Positions 15,853 through 25,796 of a DNA stretch of 64,000 bases are shown piece by piece. The stretch spans positions 182,554 through 246,553 of the forward strand of contig ML137215.1 of NCBI GenBank assembly GCA_004015825.1, given 5' to 3'. Made by a program: the position numbers and the translations under genes. The notes under the pieces are model-generated. The model was not told the origin of the DNA, did not search any database, and saw only the letters and a program-made list of their open reading frames with translations. The stretch's first letter is position 1; every line of letters begins with the position of its first letter. The DNA is from Halovenus amylolytica. Its GTDB lineage: Archaea; Halobacteriota; Halobacteria; Halobacteriales; Haloarculaceae.

Positions 15853-17610
15853 ATGCGAAACGCAAAGATCGTCTGTACGATCGGTCCGGCGTCAGATTCG
15901 TCGGAGACGCTCGAAGCACTCGCGGAGGCCGGCATGTCGGTGGCGCGGATGAACGCGAGCCACGGGACGCCCGAACACCGTCGCACGATAATCGATCGGG
16001 TACGCGAGGTCGACGAGAAAACCGACCGACCAGTCGCCGTGATGCACGATCTGCCAGGTCCGGAGATCCGGACCGCGCCGATCGAGGACAAAATCCAGCT
16101 CGAAGCTGGTTCGACAGTCCGGTTCGTCGAGGGGACGGAGGCGACACCGAACGAGGTGGGTGTCTCACACAGTCTCACCGCCGTCGAGCCCGGCGACCTG
16201 ATACTGCTCGACGATGGCCGGATCGAGACCACGGTCCAGTCTGTCGAGGACGACGGTGTGACAGTCACCGTCAGGAACGGGGGGAAACTCGGCGGGAGAA
16301 AGGGGGTAAACGTTCCGGGTGTCGAGCTCGGGCTCCCCACCGTCACCGAAAAGGACCGGACAGAACTCGAAGTCGCCGCCGAGAAGGAGGTCGATTTCGT
16401 CGCGGCGAGTTTCGTCAGGGACGGCGAGTTCATCTACGAGATCAGCGAGACGCTGGAGGAACTGGGTGCCGACATCCCGATTATCGCGAAAATCGAACGC
16501 GACGTTGCCGTCGACAACATCGATAGCATCATCGACGCTGCCTACGGGGTGATGGTCGCACGGGGTGACCTCGGTGTCGAGATTCCGCTCGAAGACGTAC
16601 CGATGATCCAGAAGCGGATCATCCGCAAGTGTGGCAACGCCGGCGTACCGGTCATCACGGCGACGGAGATGCTCGATTCGATGATCGAGGCACGCCGACC
16701 GACCCGTGCGGAAGCCTCCGACGTGGCGAATGCGGTTCTCGACGGGACCGACGCAGTGATGCTCTCCGGTGAGACAGCAATGGGGGCGCATCCACCACTC
16801 GTCGTCGAAACGATGGCCAATATCGTCGAAGATGTCGAGGACTCCCCGGAGTACCGGGAAAATCTCGAACAGCACGTCCCGGAAGCCGACCTACCACAGG
16901 CTGATGCACTCGCACGCGCAGCCAGATATCTCGCACGTGACGTCGATGCGACCGCGATCGTCGCGGCGAGTGAGTCCGGCTACACCGCACAGAAAGTGTC
17001 GAAATTCCGCCCCTCGATCCCGATCGTGGGTTCGACCCCGAGCGACGAAGTCCGGCGCAGGCTGGCACTCTCCTGGGGGATCATCTCCGAGACCACGCCG
17101 TACACCACAGAGGGGGCGAGTGCCGTCATCAACAACGCGGTCCAGACAGCACTCGAAACGAAGGCTGCAGAGAGTGGTGACACGGTCGTCGTCCTCTCCG
17201 GGATGATGACCGAACTCGACAGTGCAAACACGTCGAATACGCTGAAAATCCACGTCGCAGCGGAGACGGTCGGTTCGGGGCGGTCTGTCGTCGACGGCCT
17301 CGCCATGGGCGAGTTCCACTGGGCAGAAGACGGTGATCTCTCGGACGTTCCCCGAGACTCGATCGTGGGCATCCACAAGGACTTCGACGGTGACTTTGTC
17401 GGCGATACGGGGAAACTCGCGGGCATCGTCGACTTCCACGACGAGGTGACTGGGAACGCGACGAGTGTGGCACGCAGTCTCGACATCCCGATGATCGCCA
17501 GCGCGGATATCTCGGGCGAACTCGTGGATGGTGACACGATTACCCTCGACGCCGAGCGAGGTATCATCTACGGCGGCGAGATCCGACAGCACAAAATAGA
17601 CAAGGTGTAA
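15853..17610 (+). CDS. pyk: pyruvate kinase with C-terminal PEP-utiliser-like domain
   Basis: Converts phosphoenolpyruvate and ADP to pyruvate and ATP. The 585-residue protein starts MRNAKIVCTIGPAS and has ARMNASHG, the catalytic-loop block VARGDLGVEIP (about 237-247), TATEMLDSM and SGETAMG. After the usual ~470 residues it continues with a swivelling domain containing GLAMGEFHWAEDG, as in bacillar and haloarchaeal pyruvate kinases. GGGGGAG just before ATAACG-ATG can act as a ribosome site, and TTTTTATAG (15773-15781) as TATA. It opens the central-carbon island. A T-rich stretch follows the stop (17625-17631). Confidence 0.97.
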   Translation: MRNAKIVCTIGPASDSSETLEALAEAGMSVARMNASHGTPEHRRTIIDRVREVDEKTDRPVAVMHDLPGPEIRTAPIEDKIQLEAGSTVRFVEGTEATPNEVGVSHSLTAVEPGDLILLDDGRIETTVQSVEDDGVTVTVRNGGKLGGRKGVNVPGVELGLPTVTEKDRTELEVAAEKEVDFVAASFVRDGEFIYEISETLEELGADIPIIAKIERDVAVDNIDSIIDAAYGVMVARGDLGVEIPLEDVPMIQKRIIRKCGNAGVPVITATEMLDSMIEARRPTRAEASDVANAVLDGTDAVMLSGETAMGAHPPLVVETMANIVEDVEDSPEYRENLEQHVPEADLPQADALARAARYLARDVDATAIVAASESGYTAQKVSKFRPSIPIVGSTPSDEVRRRLALSWGIISETTPYTTEGASAVINNAVQTALETKAAESGDTVVVLSGMMTELDSANTSNTLKIHVAAETVGSGRSVVDGLAMGEFHWAEDGDLSDVPRDSIVGIHKDFDGDFVGDTGKLAGIVDFHDEVTGNATSVARSLDIPMIASADISGELVDGDTITLDAERGIIYGGEIRQHKIDKV

Positions 17611-17727
17611 CGCGATTTCGCTCGCTGTTTTTGATCCTAGAAACGACAGACTGGGGCCACCCGAATCACGCTTTTCCGGCCACGCGTGCTCGGTAGGTTT
17701 AAGTCAAAGTGATCCTACATTATTGTT

Positions 17728-18954
17728 ATGCCAACTGATAGCACAGTACTGGTTATCGGCGGCGGCGCAACAGGTGTCGGAATCGCACGCGATCTGGCAC
17801 TTCGTGGGGTGGATGTCACGCTCGCCGAACGGGGTGGACTTTCTAGTGGGACTTCTGGCCGATCACACGGGCTCTTGCACAGTGGTGCACGGTACGCAGA
17901 GGCTGACAGAGTCGGGGCCGAAGAGTGTATCGAAGAAAACGAGATCATTCGCTCGATCGCTGGTGAGTGCATCCGTGACAAGGGTGGAATGTTCCTCCAG
18001 TTGGAGGAGGACGACGATGCGTACTTCGAGGAGAAGCGGGATGCCTGCGAGGAGATCGGCATCCAGACAGAGGAGATCAGCGGCGAGGAAGCCAAAGAGC
18101 GGGTTCCGGGCCTCTCGGACGACGTTGTCCGGGCGATGACGGTGCCCGACGCATCGATTTATCCATCGCGACTCGGCGCAGCGAACGCAGCAGACGCCGA
18201 GGAACACGGCGCGACGATCCATCCACACGGCCCGGTCGAAGAACTGACCGTCGAGGACGGCGAGATAACCGAAGCGAAACTCGGTGGGGACGTCGACGAG
18301 ACAGTAGAGCCGACGTACGTGGTCAACGCCGGCGGAGCGTGGGCTGGCGAGATCGCCGATATGGCGGGCGTCGAGGTGTCGATGGCCCCGGCACGCGGTG
18401 TGATGGTCTCGGTCGACTACGACAACCTGGATCCTGTGTTGAACCGGTGTCGCGACCCCGACGACGGCGACATCATCGTTCCCCACGACTCGGAGGCCGT
18501 GCTCGGAACGACGAGCGTGCCGGTCCAGGACCCCGACGAGTACGAGGAAGCGCAGTGGGAAGTCGAGAAATCAATCGAGGAGTGTGCGGATATGCTGCCG
18601 GCGGTCGGTGATGCGGAGGTCATCCGCGAGTGGTGGGGTGTCCGACCGCTGTACGCGCCCGACGAGGGCGAGGGAGACCGCCGTGGGATCTCGCGTGGCT
18701 ACTTCACGCTCGATCACAGCGACGACGGGGTCGATAACTTCGGCAGCATCGTCGGCGGCAAACTGACTACCTACCGGCAGATGGCCGAGCAGATGACCGA
18801 TATGGTCTGTGACAAACTGGGTGTCGATGCGGACTGTGAAACCGATAGCAAACAACTGCCCGGGGCGGACGACCCCGACAAACTCGACGAGTTCGTCGCA
18901 CGATACGACGGGCAGGGTCCGACGGACAAGGACGTCGTCCAGGGAACCCACTAG
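17728..18954 (+). CDS. short GlpA-like FAD glycerol-3-phosphate dehydrogenase
   Basis: FAD-dependent oxidoreductase of the GlpA/GlpD family: the N-terminal VLVIGGGATGVGIARDLALRG, then SGTSGRSHGLLHSGARYAE and a C-terminal GKLTTYRQMAEQ typical of glycerol-3-phosphate dehydrogenases. The predicted reaction is sn-glycerol-3-phosphate to dihydroxyacetone phosphate. It is only 408 residues, whereas haloarchaeal GlpA is about 560-590; the C-terminal [2Fe-2S]/BFD-like domain is absent and glpB and glpC do not follow. The end is clean (TAG, then terminator), so it is a short form rather than a frameshift. Glycerol kinase lies 7 kb away. A TATA-like TTTAAG lies at 17699-17704. Confidence 0.8.
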   Translation: MPTDSTVLVIGGGATGVGIARDLALRGVDVTLAERGGLSSGTSGRSHGLLHSGARYAEADRVGAEECIEENEIIRSIAGECIRDKGGMFLQLEEDDDAYFEEKRDACEEIGIQTEEISGEEAKERVPGLSDDVVRAMTVPDASIYPSRLGAANAADAEEHGATIHPHGPVEELTVEDGEITEAKLGGDVDETVEPTYVVNAGGAWAGEIADMAGVEVSMAPARGVMVSVDYDNLDPVLNRCRDPDDGDIIVPHDSEAVLGTTSVPVQDPDEYEEAQWEVEKSIEECADMLPAVGDAEVIREWWGVRPLYAPDEGEGDRRGISRGYFTLDHSDDGVDNFGSIVGGKLTTYRQMAEQMTDMVCDKLGVDADCETDSKQLPGADDPDKLDEFVARYDGQGPTDKDVVQGTH

Positions 18955-18984
18955 CGGATACTCTGTCCGTTTTGTCGACTGGCC

Positions 18985-19001
18985 AAAAAATATCGTTTTT
19001 T
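18985..19001. terminator. bidirectional A/T-run terminator
   Basis: AAAAAA-TATCG-TTTTTT sits exactly between the convergent glpA-like and enolase genes. Each strand reads a run of six T residues after its stop codon, the typical archaeal termination signal. Confidence 0.7.
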
Positions 19002-19007
19002 AGCGGG

Positions 19008-20210
19008 TTAGGCCGCGCGGTCTGCGATCCGCATCAACTCGTTGAGCTTCGCCGTTCGCTCGCCGGCGACGGCACCGGTTTTGATGAAGCCGGCGTCGGT
19101 CGCGACCGCGATGTGGGCGATCGTCGTATCCTCGGTCTCGCCCGACCGGTGGGAGATCACCGTCTCGTAACCGTTGCGAACCGCGAGTTCGATCGCGTCC
19201 ATCGTGTCCGACATCGACCCGATCTGGTTGGGTTTGATCAGGATGGTGTTGCCGGCACCCGTATCGATCCCCTCCTGCAGCCGTGAGACGTTGGTCACGA
19301 ACAGATCGTCCCCACAGAGACGGCAGTCTGTGTCACTCACTGCCTCGGTCAACTCGGCCGTCCCCTCGAAGTCGTTCTCGTCGAGTGGGTCCTCGCAGTA
19401 GATGAGGTCGTAATCCTGGATAAGATCGGCCATATACTCGATCTGCTCTTCGGGGCTTCGCGTGGTGTCACTGTAGACGTACTCACCGTCTTCGTACATT
19501 TCGGATGCGGCAACGTCGAGCCCGAAGCGGATCTCGAAGCCGACGTCCTCTTCGACGCGCGTGACTGCCTCCTCCATGATCTCGAAGGCATCTGCGTCCG
19601 AGATCGGCGGGGCCCACGCCCCTTCGTCACCCTTCCCGGCACCGACTCCCCGCTCGTCGAGAATATCGCCGACTGTGGCGTGCAGGTTCGCGTTGGCGAA
19701 GACGGCATCCTCGATGGTCGGTGCACCGACTGGTGCGCCGAGGAACTCCTGGATGTCGGTCGCATCCTTGGCGTGTTCGCCCCCACCGATCACGTTCCCG
19801 AACGGAATCGGGAAGTTCTCACCGCGGAACGCGCCACCGAGATGTTTGTACAGCGGGACGCCGTTCGAATCCGCGCCGGCTTTCGCTGCAGCCATGCTGA
19901 TGGCAACGGCGGAGTTCGCACCGATCTCCGAGAAGTTGCCCGTGCCGTCGGCCTCGTGGAGTGCGTTGTCGACGTCGCGCTGGTGGTTGACGTCCACCTC
20001 CCCCTCGAGGTGTGGCAACGCGTGTTCGGTCGTCTTCTCGATACTCTCCCTGGCTGGCAACTCGATGGCCTCGTATTCGCCGGTCGATGCCCCGCTCGGT
20101 GCAGCAGCACGGCCGAAGCCGCCGTCTTCAGTCGTGACGTCGGCCTCGACTGTCGCATTCCCTCGTGAATCCAGTACGGGTCGAAGTTGAACGTCTGTGA
20201 GTAGCGTCAT
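19008..20210 (-). CDS. eno: enolase (phosphopyruvate hydratase)
   Basis: Converts 2-phosphoglycerate to phosphoenolpyruvate. 400 residues when started at ATG 20210, which gives [22 protein letters not shown], the standard enolase N-terminus; the upstream 21 codons are unconserved. Key blocks: GASTGEYEA, the magnesium ligands in [10 protein letters not shown] and [27 protein letters not shown] with the catalytic lysine, and SHRSGETED. An AGGTGG lies 8 bases before the ATG and a TATA-like TTATAAATA about 60 bases upstream, so this gene likely has a leader and a ribosome site. It runs toward the glpA-like gene. Confidence 0.97.
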   Translation of the reverse strand: MTLLTDVQLRPVLDSRGNATVEADVTTEDGGFGRAAAPSGASTGEYEAIELPARESIEKTTEHALPHLEGEVDVNHQRDVDNALHEADGTGNFSEIGANSAVAISMAAAKAGADSNGVPLYKHLGGAFRGENFPIPFGNVIGGGEHAKDATDIQEFLGAPVGAPTIEDAVFANANLHATVGDILDERGVGAGKGDEGAWAPPISDADAFEIMEEAVTRVEEDVGFEIRFGLDVAASEMYEDGEYVYSDTTRSPEEQIEYMADLIQDYDLIYCEDPLDENDFEGTAELTEAVSDTDCRLCGDDLFVTNVSRLQEGIDTGAGNTILIKPNQIGSMSDTMDAIELAVRNGYETVISHRSGETEDTTIAHIAVATDAGFIKTGAVAGERTAKLNELMRIADRAA

Positions 20211-20352
20211 CTGTAATACCACCTGGCAACGGTACGGAATGATTGCAGGACATATATACTTATTTATAATCATATTGCTATGTTTCAGGATCGTTCACAT
20301 ATCTGTCTCATCAATCCCCAGAATCGGCCGTCGATCACCGGTGGAGGACACC

Positions 20353-21345
20353 CTACACGTATCGACTCTGTCCGGCGCTGCCAGACGTATGCGCCAGTTC
20401 GCCGTACACTTCCCCGATCCGGTTGCGGATCTGCCGGCCAGCGACACGCGGGTCGAAGTAGTCCTTGTTCGGCGACCACTCGACGTCGTTGAAAAACGAC
20501 TTGCGGTCGCCACCGGCACCCTCCGGTGGGACGATCGATTCGTCGTTGTTCCGGTAGAGATCGTAGGCAGTTCGGGTGTACTCGTACTGGTACCGGGTGT
20601 CCTTGTTGATCTTGCAGATTCCGTGTTCGATCATTCGCTGGAGCTGTTCGGACTGGATACCCGAGGCGCCGTGTAACACGAGCGGCGTGTCGAGTCCGTG
20701 ATCTCGCAGTGCGGTCCGGATCTCACCCGCGAGATCGGGGCGCAGTTCCAGATCTGCACCCTTGGCGACGCCGTGCTGGGTGCCGACCGAGATGGCCAGC
20801 AGATCACAGCCCGTCCGGTCGATGAACTCGACTGCTTTCTCGGGATCGGTGTAGAAAGCCTCCTCGGCGACGATCTCGTCTTCGACACCTTTGATCGTTC
20901 CCAGTTCTGCCTCGACGAGGATATCGGCTCCGGCGGAGTCGATCATCTCGACAACTCGTTTGCTCCGTGTGACGTTTTCCTCGAACTCCTCGTGGGAAGC
21001 GTCGATCATGATCGAGGAGGGGATATCCAGTTCGACCTGTCGCTGGATCGTATCGAGGTCTGTCTGGTGATCCATGTTCAGAAAGACGCCGATGTCGTAC
21101 TGGTCTGCGATCAGTTCGATGTAGTTGCCCATCGCCTGCAGCCCTGCGATCGGATCACCGTTGCCTGCGAAGGTACAGGCACCGTTGCTCATCTGCAAGA
21201 GCAGATCCGAGTCGACGCGCGCGGCCCCCTCGATCAACCCGATCAACGTGTTCGGTTCGGCGACGTTGCTCGCGATCAGCCCGAACTCCCCTGCAAGCGC
21301 GTCCTGGTATACCGATGCTAGTTCCGTTCCTCCGTGATAACCCAC
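20353..21345 (-). CDS. fba: class II fructose-1,6-bisphosphate aldolase
   Basis: Zinc-dependent cleavage of fructose-1,6-bisphosphate to DHAP and glyceraldehyde-3-phosphate (or the reverse). 330 residues with GTG start; GGTGA lies about 8 bases before it. Metal and catalytic residues are in FLNMDHQTD (Asp and His), [10 protein letters not shown] (Glu), [12 protein letters not shown] (His) and LVLHGASG (His). The long C-terminal [21 protein letters not shown] is typical of the haloarchaeal class II type. It is on the same strand as enolase, 142 bases upstream, with AT-rich DNA between suggesting separate promoters. Haloarchaea using class II aldolase mostly do so for fructose catabolism or gluconeogenesis. 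Confidence 0.95.
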   Translation of the reverse strand: MGYHGGTELASVYQDALAGEFGLIASNVAEPNTLIGLIEGAARVDSDLLLQMSNGACTFAGNGDPIAGLQAMGNYIELIADQYDIGVFLNMDHQTDLDTIQRQVELDIPSSIMIDASHEEFEENVTRSKRVVEMIDSAGADILVEAELGTIKGVEDEIVAEEAFYTDPEKAVEFIDRTGCDLLAISVGTQHGVAKGADLELRPDLAGEIRTALRDHGLDTPLVLHGASGIQSEQLQRMIEHGICKINKDTRYQYEYTRTAYDLYRNNDESIVPPEGAGGDRKSFFNDVEWSPNKDYFDPRVAGRQIRNRIGEVYGELAHTSGSAGQSRYV

Positions 21346-21526
21346 TGTCTTTCACCTAACCCAGATTGCATGCCAGCATTGTTAAACCCTCTCATGGTCG
21401 GTGCTCCGTTACGGTGTGTATCCAGCGTCCGTCTTTCAGGGACGACGGCGACAACTGACGGCAAGAGTATCTCTGATATTCTGGTACGAATTCTGAACAG
21501 GAGGGACCATTAATTATTAATGGTTA

Positions 21527-21937
21527 ATGTCCGATACTGCTGACATGGACAGAGAAGGTGTTCCAACCAGACAGCTGATGACGCCCGACATAATCACCGT
21601 CACTCCTGCCACGCCAATCGATGAGGCGGTCAACACACTGATAGAGAACGACATCAGCTCGCTGATCGTCGTCGACGACCACAACAAACTGGCTGGCGTC
21701 ATAACGAGTAACGATATCCTGAGCGTCGTCGCGGACGACGACCACGGCACAGATGGGACTGTCGAAGAGTACATGACAGATGAGGTGGTCACGATCGATC
21801 CGGACGACGACATCCAGACTGCAGCCGCGAGAATGATCACGAACGGTATCTCACATCTCCCGGTTGAAGACGACGATGGGATCATCGGGATGCTCTCGAC
21901 GACGGATATCACGGCCTACTCGGTGTCGCGCGCGTAA
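21527..21937 (+). CDS. two-CBS-domain protein
   Basis: 136 residues: two CBS domains, the first around VPTRQLMTPDIITVTPATPIDEAV (residues 12-60) and the second starting EEYMTDEVVTIDPDD (about 78-130). CBS pairs bind adenine nucleotides. There is no attached effector domain, so it is a stand-alone ligand sensor of unknown partner. It lies between the aldolase and GAPDH genes, so an energy-sensing role in this metabolic island is conceivable but not shown. AT-rich ATTAATTATTAATGG just before the start serves as promoter; an in-frame ATG at 21545 is an alternative start. Confidence 0.9.
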   Translation: MSDTADMDREGVPTRQLMTPDIITVTPATPIDEAVNTLIENDISSLIVVDDHNKLAGVITSNDILSVVADDDHGTDGTVEEYMTDEVVTIDPDDDIQTAAARMITNGISHLPVEDDDGIIGMLSTTDITAYSVSRA

Positions 21938-21969
21938 CCCGACCCGGACCCACTGCCGGTTTCGGCCGC

Positions 21970-22008
21970 AGATAGTACCTACGACGGATATTACTGGTAG
22001 TACTATCT
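21970..22008. promoter_or_regulatory. perfect 9-bp inverted repeat upstream of gap
   Basis: AGATAGTAC (21970-21978) and GTACTATCT (22000-22008) are perfect inverted copies 21 bases apart. They lie about 45 bases upstream of a TATA-like GTTATACTG (22050-22058), itself about 25 bases before the gap start. A candidate operator; the regulator is unknown. Confidence 0.45.
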
Positions 22009-22077
22009 CTCGTAGCAGTATGCACGCACCGAAATACCTTTGTTGGTGTCTGTTATACTGTCACACGGAGAACTATT

Positions 22078-23088
22078 ATGAGTGCAAATGATCCAGTCCG
22101 GCTCGGAATCAACGGGTTCGGTCGAATCGGGCGGTGCGCGTTTCGGTATGCATTGAACAACGACGACGTCAAAGTCGTCGGCGTCAACGACGTGATGAAC
22201 TTCGAGCAGATGGAGTACCTGGCGAAGTACGACACGAACCTCGGTAATCTGCCGGCAGAGACGGAACTCGACGGGGACCAGCTCCACGTCGACGACGAGG
22301 TCGTATCACTGTACAACATCCAGAGTCCGGCAGAACTGCCGTGGGACGACCTGGACGTCGACGTTGCCGTCGAGTCGACAGGAATCTTCCGGACGAAAGA
22401 CGAGGCATCGGCCCATCTGGACGCCGGGGCCAACAAGACGCTGATCTCGGCACCACCGAAAGGTGACAAACCCGTTCCGCAGTTCGTCTTCGGTGTCAAC
22501 GAAGACGAGTACGACGGTGAAGATATCGTCTCGGGTGCGTCGTGTACCACGAACAGCGTCGCACCGCCGATGTACGTCCTGCTGGAGGAGTTCGGTGTCG
22601 ACTCGGCGGAGATGACGACCATCCACGCCTTCACGGGGTCACAGGCAATTGTCGACGGCCCCAAGAACAAGGTCCGTCGGGGGCGGGCTGCCTCGGAGAA
22701 TATCGTCCCGACGACGACCGGCGCGTCGACCGCGACGACGGATATTCTGCCCGAGTTGCAGGGGAACTTCGAGGCGATGGCCGTCCGCGTGCCGACAGCG
22801 GCCGGTTCGATCACCGAGATCGTCGCCGATCTGGACGGCAACCCCGGGCCGGACGAGATCAACGACGCGATGGAAGAGTACGCCAACGGCGAACTCGAAG
22901 GTTCGATGGGAGCGACCGACGACGAGATCGTCTCTAGCGATATCGTCGGCTGGGAGTACGGCTCCTGTGTGGACATGAAACAGACCAGCACGGTCGAAGG
23001 TGGCGATCTGGCGAAGATCTTCGCCTGGTACGACAACGAGATGGGGTACACGAGCCAGATGATGCGACTCGCCAAGTACATCGCCTGA
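22078..23088 (+). CDS. gap: glyceraldehyde-3-phosphate dehydrogenase, bacterial type
   Basis: Oxidises glyceraldehyde-3-phosphate to 1,3-bisphosphoglycerate. 336 residues with RLGINGFGRIGR at the N-terminus, the catalytic Cys in SGASCTTNSVAPP (near residue 160), the matching His in IHAFTGSQ and the C-terminal WYDNEMGYT. It is the classic phosphorylating GapA fold, not the archaeal class II enzyme, and resembles the catabolic GapI of Haloferax. TATA GTTATACTG lies about 25 bases before ATG, indicating a near-leaderless transcript. A T-run follows at 23101-23106, and pgk begins 69 bases after the stop. Confidence 0.96.
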   Translation: MSANDPVRLGINGFGRIGRCAFRYALNNDDVKVVGVNDVMNFEQMEYLAKYDTNLGNLPAETELDGDQLHVDDEVVSLYNIQSPAELPWDDLDVDVAVESTGIFRTKDEASAHLDAGANKTLISAPPKGDKPVPQFVFGVNEDEYDGEDIVSGASCTTNSVAPPMYVLLEEFGVDSAEMTTIHAFTGSQAIVDGPKNKVRRGRAASENIVPTTTGASTATTDILPELQGNFEAMAVRVPTAAGSITEIVADLDGNPGPDEINDAMEEYANGELEGSMGATDDEIVSSDIVGWEYGSCVDMKQTSTVEGGDLAKIFAWYDNEMGYTSQMMRLAKYIA

Positions 23089-23100
23089 CCGTCCCGACCG

Positions 23101-23106
23101 TTTTTT
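23101..23106 (+). terminator. T-run after gap
   Basis: Six T residues 13 bases after the gap stop codon. They could end gap transcripts before pgk, which then needs its own promoter; partial read-through is equally possible. Confidence 0.4.
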
Positions 23107-23157
23107 GTACCGCGAACAGATAGCGCGCCCTGATTGCCCCCAAGCAGTTAACAACAG

Positions 23158-24372
23158 ATGCCCGAATACAACACACTCGACGACCTCGACCCCGGCCAGC
23201 GCGTACTCGTCCGACTGGATCTCAACTCGCCGGTCGAAGACGGCACAGTGCAGGACAACAACCGGTTCGACCGGTACAGCGAGACTGTCCGCGCGCTCGC
23301 CGACGACGACCACCGTGTCGCGGTGATGGCCCACCAGAGCCGACCCGGCAAAGACGACTTCGTCTCGCTCGAACAGCACGCCGCCATCCTCGAAGACCAC
23401 GTCGACCGGCCAGTACAGTTCGTCGCCGACACGTTCGGCGAGGCGGCCAGAGATGCGATCGAGGATCTCGACGCAGGCGAGGTTCTCGTGCTCGAAAACA
23501 CCCGGATGACCGACGACGAGTTACCCGAAAAATCCGCAGCAGAACACGCCGAAAGCGAGTTCGTCCAGACGCTCGCACCGCTTTTCGACGCCTACGTCAA
23601 CGACGCCTACTCGGTGGCTCACCGGGCACACGCATCGACAGTCGGCTTCCCGCCCGTTCTGCCGGCCTACGCCGGCCTCGTGATGGAACGGGAGTACGAG
23701 TACAACACGAGCGTCGCCCAGCGGGCCTTCGACGGCCCCGTCACGATGGTCGTCGGCGGGAACAAATCGAAAGACGTGATCAACGTCGCCAACAACCTCG
23801 GTAAAAAGGTCGACAACTTCCTGCTCGGGGGGCTGCCCGGTGAACTGTTCCTGCGTGCCGAGGGGTATCCGGTGGGACACGATGTCGGCGAGATGGCGAT
23901 GCTCGACGACCAGTTCGAAGCGACCGAGGAGACGCTGGAATCCTTAGTCGAGAACCGACGCGACGAGTTCGGACTCCCGTCGGATTTCGCCTACGAGGCC
24001 GACGACGGGGGCCGCGCCGAGATCGCACTCGACGAGATCGAACAGAAAGACGATCCGTATCTCGACATCGGACACCGGACCATCGATTCGTACGTTCCCG
24101 TCATCGAGGAGTCAGAAGCTGTGTTCGTGAAGGGGGCGGTCGGCGTCTTCGAGGACGAACGGTTCGCCGACGGCACAGTAGAACTGATCGAGGCGATCGC
24201 CCGGACCGACTGTTTTTCGGTGATCGGCGGGGGTGACACAGCCCGGGCGCTCGATATGTACGACATCGACGAGGACAGTTTCGATCACGTCTCGATCGCA
24301 GGTGGTGCCTATCTCAACGCGCTTACCGGGAAAGAACTCACAGCAGTCGAAGTGCTCAAATCCTACGCCTGA
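23158..24372 (+). CDS. pgk: phosphoglycerate kinase
   Basis: Transfers phosphate from 1,3-bisphosphoglycerate to ADP. 404 residues, archaeal type. The N-terminal VLVRLDLNSPV, the substrate-binding MAHQSRPG, AHRAHAS, GGNKSKD and the C-terminal nucleotide block SVIGGGDTARAL followed by SIAGGAYLNALTGK are all present. It is downstream of gap in the same direction, so the two consecutive glycolytic steps may be co-expressed. It ends 8 bases from the convergent lpdA gene. Confidence 0.96.
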   Translation: MPEYNTLDDLDPGQRVLVRLDLNSPVEDGTVQDNNRFDRYSETVRALADDDHRVAVMAHQSRPGKDDFVSLEQHAAILEDHVDRPVQFVADTFGEAARDAIEDLDAGEVLVLENTRMTDDELPEKSAAEHAESEFVQTLAPLFDAYVNDAYSVAHRAHASTVGFPPVLPAYAGLVMEREYEYNTSVAQRAFDGPVTMVVGGNKSKDVINVANNLGKKVDNFLLGGLPGELFLRAEGYPVGHDVGEMAMLDDQFEATEETLESLVENRRDEFGLPSDFAYEADDGGRAEIALDEIEQKDDPYLDIGHRTIDSYVPVIEESEAVFVKGAVGVFEDERFADGTVELIEAIARTDCFSVIGGGDTARALDMYDIDEDSFDHVSIAGGAYLNALTGKELTAVEVLKSYA

Positions 24373-24380
24373 CCGTCTGT

Positions 24381-25796
24381 TCAGTGAGTGTGGATCGCTT
24401 CCCCCTTCGCGTCTTCTGCGGCCTCTGCTAGTGCTTCCGGGAAGGTCGGATGAGCGTGGATCGTGTTCGCGAGATCGTCCAGGTGTGCCTCCATCTCCAT
24501 GGCGAGTGTCGCCTCGGCGATCGAGTCAGATGCGCGGGCGCCGACGATCCGAACGCCGAGTAGTCGCTCGTCCTCGTCGGCGATCACTTTGACGTAGCCC
24601 GCAGTCTTGTTGGCGGTCTGGGCACGCCCCGAGGCCGTGAACGGCACGCGTCCGACCATGACGTTGTAGTACTCCTCTCTGGCCTCTGTCTCACTCATGC
24701 CGACGACGGCGACCTCCGGATCGGTGTACATGACCGCGGGGATACACCTGTTGTCCATCGACGTCTCCTCGCCGGCAGCGGCTTCGGCAGCGACTTTCCC
24801 CTCTCTGTACGCGACGTGTGCCAGATGGGGCTGGCCTGCGGCGTCGCCGATACAGTAGATGTGCTCGTCGTCCGTCTGCATCTGGTCGTCCGTGTCGATG
24901 AACCTCCGTTCGGTCAGTTCGACGTCGGTCGCGTCGATGTTCAGCGGGCCGAAGGCACTCTCGGGTTCCCGACCTGCTGCGACGATGATGTAGTCTGCCG
25001 AGAGCCGCAACTCCTCATCCTCGTGGTCGGCAACCAGGACCGGTCGTCCGTCCTCGTACTCGACGTGGTCGGCCATCGTCGAGGTGTAGATGTGCTCGCT
25101 GTACATATCGCTCGTCTCCTGGATGGAGTTGACGACCTCTTCTTCGAACATCGTCAGCACACGGTCGCGTGCCTCGACGACCTTGATCGTCGACCCGAAC
25201 TTCGCGAACTTCGTGACCGCTTCCATCCCGATGTACCCCCCACCCACGACGACGAGTTCCTCTGGAACCTCTGGGACCTGTAACACCTCTCGTGAGGAGA
25301 TGACTCGGTCCTGTTCGAACTCCAGTCCGGGAATTTCGATCGGTGTCGAGCCGGTCGCGATGACTGCGTTGTCACAGGAAACCTGCTCGGTTCCCCCATC
25401 GTTTTTGTCGATGTCCACTGTCGTCGAATCGACGAAGCTGGCAGTTCCCTCGACGTACCTGACGTCGTGGTGATCGAGACTCCGCAAAATCCCGTCGTCG
25501 AGTGTTCTGATGACGTCGTTTTTCCACTCCTGTACCTCCTGGAAGTTGACGCCGATCTCCCCCGTCTCGATGCCGATATCGTTCCAGTGTGCGATATCTT
25601 TCTGGAACCCGGCTGCGTGGATCAGCGCTTTCGCCGGAATACAGCCGTGGTTCAGACAGACACCGCCGACGGTCTCCTTTTCGACGAGTACGACATCGAG
25701 CCCCTTCTGTGCCCCCCGGATCGCCGCCGTGTAGCCACCCGGCCCTGCACCGATGACGACCAGATCTGTCTCCGTGGTGTTGTCTCCGTCTACCAT
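24381..25796 (-). CDS. lpdA: dihydrolipoyl dehydrogenase (E3)
   Basis: FAD/NAD flavoprotein re-oxidising dihydrolipoyl groups. 471 residues with DLVVIGAGPGGYTAAI at the N-terminus, the redox disulphide in GGVCLNHGCIP (about residues 43-53), the second Rossmann motif VVGGGYIGMEA, YCIGDAAG and the C-terminal HAHPTFPEALAEA with the active-site His-Glu pair. Complete for the family. There are no E1/E2 genes beside it, so it is an orphan E3; haloarchaea often carry several Lpd copies. It converges with pgk. Confidence 0.95.
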   Translation of the reverse strand: MVDGDNTTETDLVVIGAGPGGYTAAIRGAQKGLDVVLVEKETVGGVCLNHGCIPAKALIHAAGFQKDIAHWNDIGIETGEIGVNFQEVQEWKNDVIRTLDDGILRSLDHHDVRYVEGTASFVDSTTVDIDKNDGGTEQVSCDNAVIATGSTPIEIPGLEFEQDRVISSREVLQVPEVPEELVVVGGGYIGMEAVTKFAKFGSTIKVVEARDRVLTMFEEEVVNSIQETSDMYSEHIYTSTMADHVEYEDGRPVLVADHEDEELRLSADYIIVAAGREPESAFGPLNIDATDVELTERRFIDTDDQMQTDDEHIYCIGDAAGQPHLAHVAYREGKVAAEAAAGEETSMDNRCIPAVMYTDPEVAVVGMSETEAREEYYNVMVGRVPFTASGRAQTANKTAGYVKVIADEDERLLGVRIVGARASDSIAEATLAMEMEAHLDDLANTIHAHPTFPEALAEAAEDAKGEAIHTH

